Below, piece after piece: positions 4,986-5,875 of a stretch of 5,875 nt of DNA (positions within the stretch are counted from its first letter, which is position 1; each line of letters opens with the position of its first letter). The notes beneath the pieces are model-generated. The model worked only from the letters and a program-made list of their open reading frames with translations, was not told the origin of the DNA and ran no database searches. Source of the DNA: Gudongella sp964575895 (lineage in GTDB: Bacteria > Bacillota > Clostridia > Tissierellales > Tissierellaceae); NCBI GenBank assembly GCA_964575895.1, contig CAZNTE010000045.1:1-5875 (forward strand), read 5' to 3'. The position numbers and the translations under genes were made by a program.

Positions 4986-5875
4986 ATGGATTCTATACTG
5001 GAGATAATAAAAAATAATTATGTTGTTCCACTGGTTCTCTTGATAGGAATTTTTTTAGTAAGACCCATACTAAATAACATTACAAAAAGTAGATTTAAAA
5101 GACAGAATCTAGGGAATTGGATTACGATCTATATATTAATTCTATTTGTACTTATTTACTACCAAAATGAAGCATGGCTATTCTATATTTTAATATCATT
5201 TGGGTCTTTTGTTATTAATCTTAATCTAATAATTGTAAGTTTTTTAATTTTGACACTGGCTTATCATATTTCAAGATTATTAACCAAGGATTTATTGCCA
5301 GGTGTGTATAGAAAGTACAATCTTGAAATTGGAGTACAGTATACATTTAATAGATTGCTGCATTATTTAATAATGGTAACCGCATTTATGTTTACAATAT
5401 CTGCCCTGAGAATTGAGATGGGATCTTTAGCTGTATTTGCTGGCTTTCTTGGTGTTGGTATTGGTTTTGGACTGCAGAATATAACATCCAACTTCATTTC
5501 AGGAATCATACTCCTATTTGAAAGACCTATAAAGATTGGAGATAGGGTTGTGGTAAATAATATTGTAGGAGATGTGGAAAAGATAAATATGAGAGCCACA
5601 ATAATACGATCAGTAAATAATGAGAGAATAATAGTACCAAATTCTTATTTTCTTCAAGAACATGTCATAAATAGATCCTATGAATCTCTTGAAATGAGGC
5701 TAGTTATTCCAGTGGGAGCATCCTATGGATCAGATCCTGATAAGGTAAGAGAAGTATTATTAAAAGTTGCTAGGGAAGAAGCAGATGAAAATTCATTTGT
5801 TCTTCTAGAACCAAAACCCTTTTTGAACACTCTCGCCACTTATAGAAGTGGGAGATTCCTGATTCATAGTCTTGT
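4986..5875 (+). CDS. MscS-family small-conductance mechanosensitive channel, 3' end cut by window
   Basis: Membrane channel that opens under membrane tension to release solutes during hypo-osmotic shock. The 296 visible residues start at an ATG seven bases after AAAGGAG (4972-4978); the gene continues past the right edge. Hydrophobic segments are seen at about 12-29, 45-59, 64-95 (one or two helices) and 124-140. Next is the conserved pore-lining helix region 147-178, with AVFAGFLGVGIGFGLQNITS followed by NFISGIILLFERP. KIGDRVVV (183-190) begins the beta domain, and the family signature IIVPNS (215-220) follows, then the start of the C-terminal alpha/beta domain. There are about five transmembrane segments against three in E. 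coli MscS, typical of longer family members. A separate gene symbol is not assigned because the family has many paralogues. It stands alone after the terminator at 4782-4835, and nothing in the window links it to the other genes. Confidence 0.92.
   Translation, partial: MDSILEIIKNNYVVPLVLLIGIFLVRPILNNITKSRFKRQNLGNWITIYILILFVLIYYQNEAWLFYILISFGSFVINLNLIIVSFLILTLAYHISRLLTKDLLPGVYRKYNLEIGVQYTFNRLLHYLIMVTAFMFTISALRIEMGSLAVFAGFLGVGIGFGLQNITSNFISGIILLFERPIKIGDRVVVNNIVGDVEKINMRATIIRSVNNERIIVPNSYFLQEHVINRSYESLEMRLVIPVGASYGSDPDKVREVLLKVAREEADENSFVLLEPKPFLNTLATYRSGRFLIHSL

Noticed and set aside
4954..5010. Short upstream open frame overlapping the start of the MscS-family gene
   Set aside because: It would encode only about 17 residues with a poor ribosome binding site, and its ATG overlaps the candidate -10 element.

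Overview
The window is AT-rich throughout. It has purine-rich Shine-Dalgarno sites close to AGGAGG, sigma-A style promoters and Firmicutes-type hairpin/T-run terminators. Together with a tungsten/molybdenum aldehyde:ferredoxin oxidoreductase and a long glutamine synthetase of a kind I associate with clostridia, this points to a strictly anaerobic clostridial Firmicute. The genus cannot be read from the sequence. All four recognisable genes lie on the plus strand.

Layout: positions 1-101 are the end of an upstream intergenic region or leader with a small hairpin. Positions 102-1958 encode an aldehyde ferredoxin oxidoreductase (AOR) family tungstoenzyme. It is followed after 14 bases, with its own strong ribosome binding site, by a GTG-started MoeB/ThiF/HesA-type E1-like adenylyltransferase (1973-2659). 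The two look like one operon, with the second gene probably serving sulfur activation (MoaD-type protein) for the AOR tungstopterin cofactor. A short GC stem at 2658-2684 closes this unit. A near-consensus promoter (TTGACA, 17 bp, TAAAAT) then drives a monocistronic, about 634-residue glutamine synthetase (2767-4671) with a helical C-terminal extension and no visible adenylylation-site motif.

Positions 4672-4985 form a 314-base gap. It contains a plausible extended -10 promoter (4698-4726), an AT-rich dyad, a C-rich single-stranded stretch and a long hairpin followed by a T-run (4782-4835). Taken together these could form a small RNA gene of about 100 nt, or just a distant terminator for the glutamine synthetase. 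A further candidate promoter precedes a MscS-family mechanosensitive channel gene (from 4986) that runs off the right edge of the window.

Functionally the window combines anaerobic aldehyde/carboxylate redox chemistry with its cofactor supply, ammonium assimilation, and osmotic safety-valve function. No mobile element, CRISPR array, tRNA or rRNA was found. The least explained part is the 4672-4985 gap; the protein-coding genes belong to known families.
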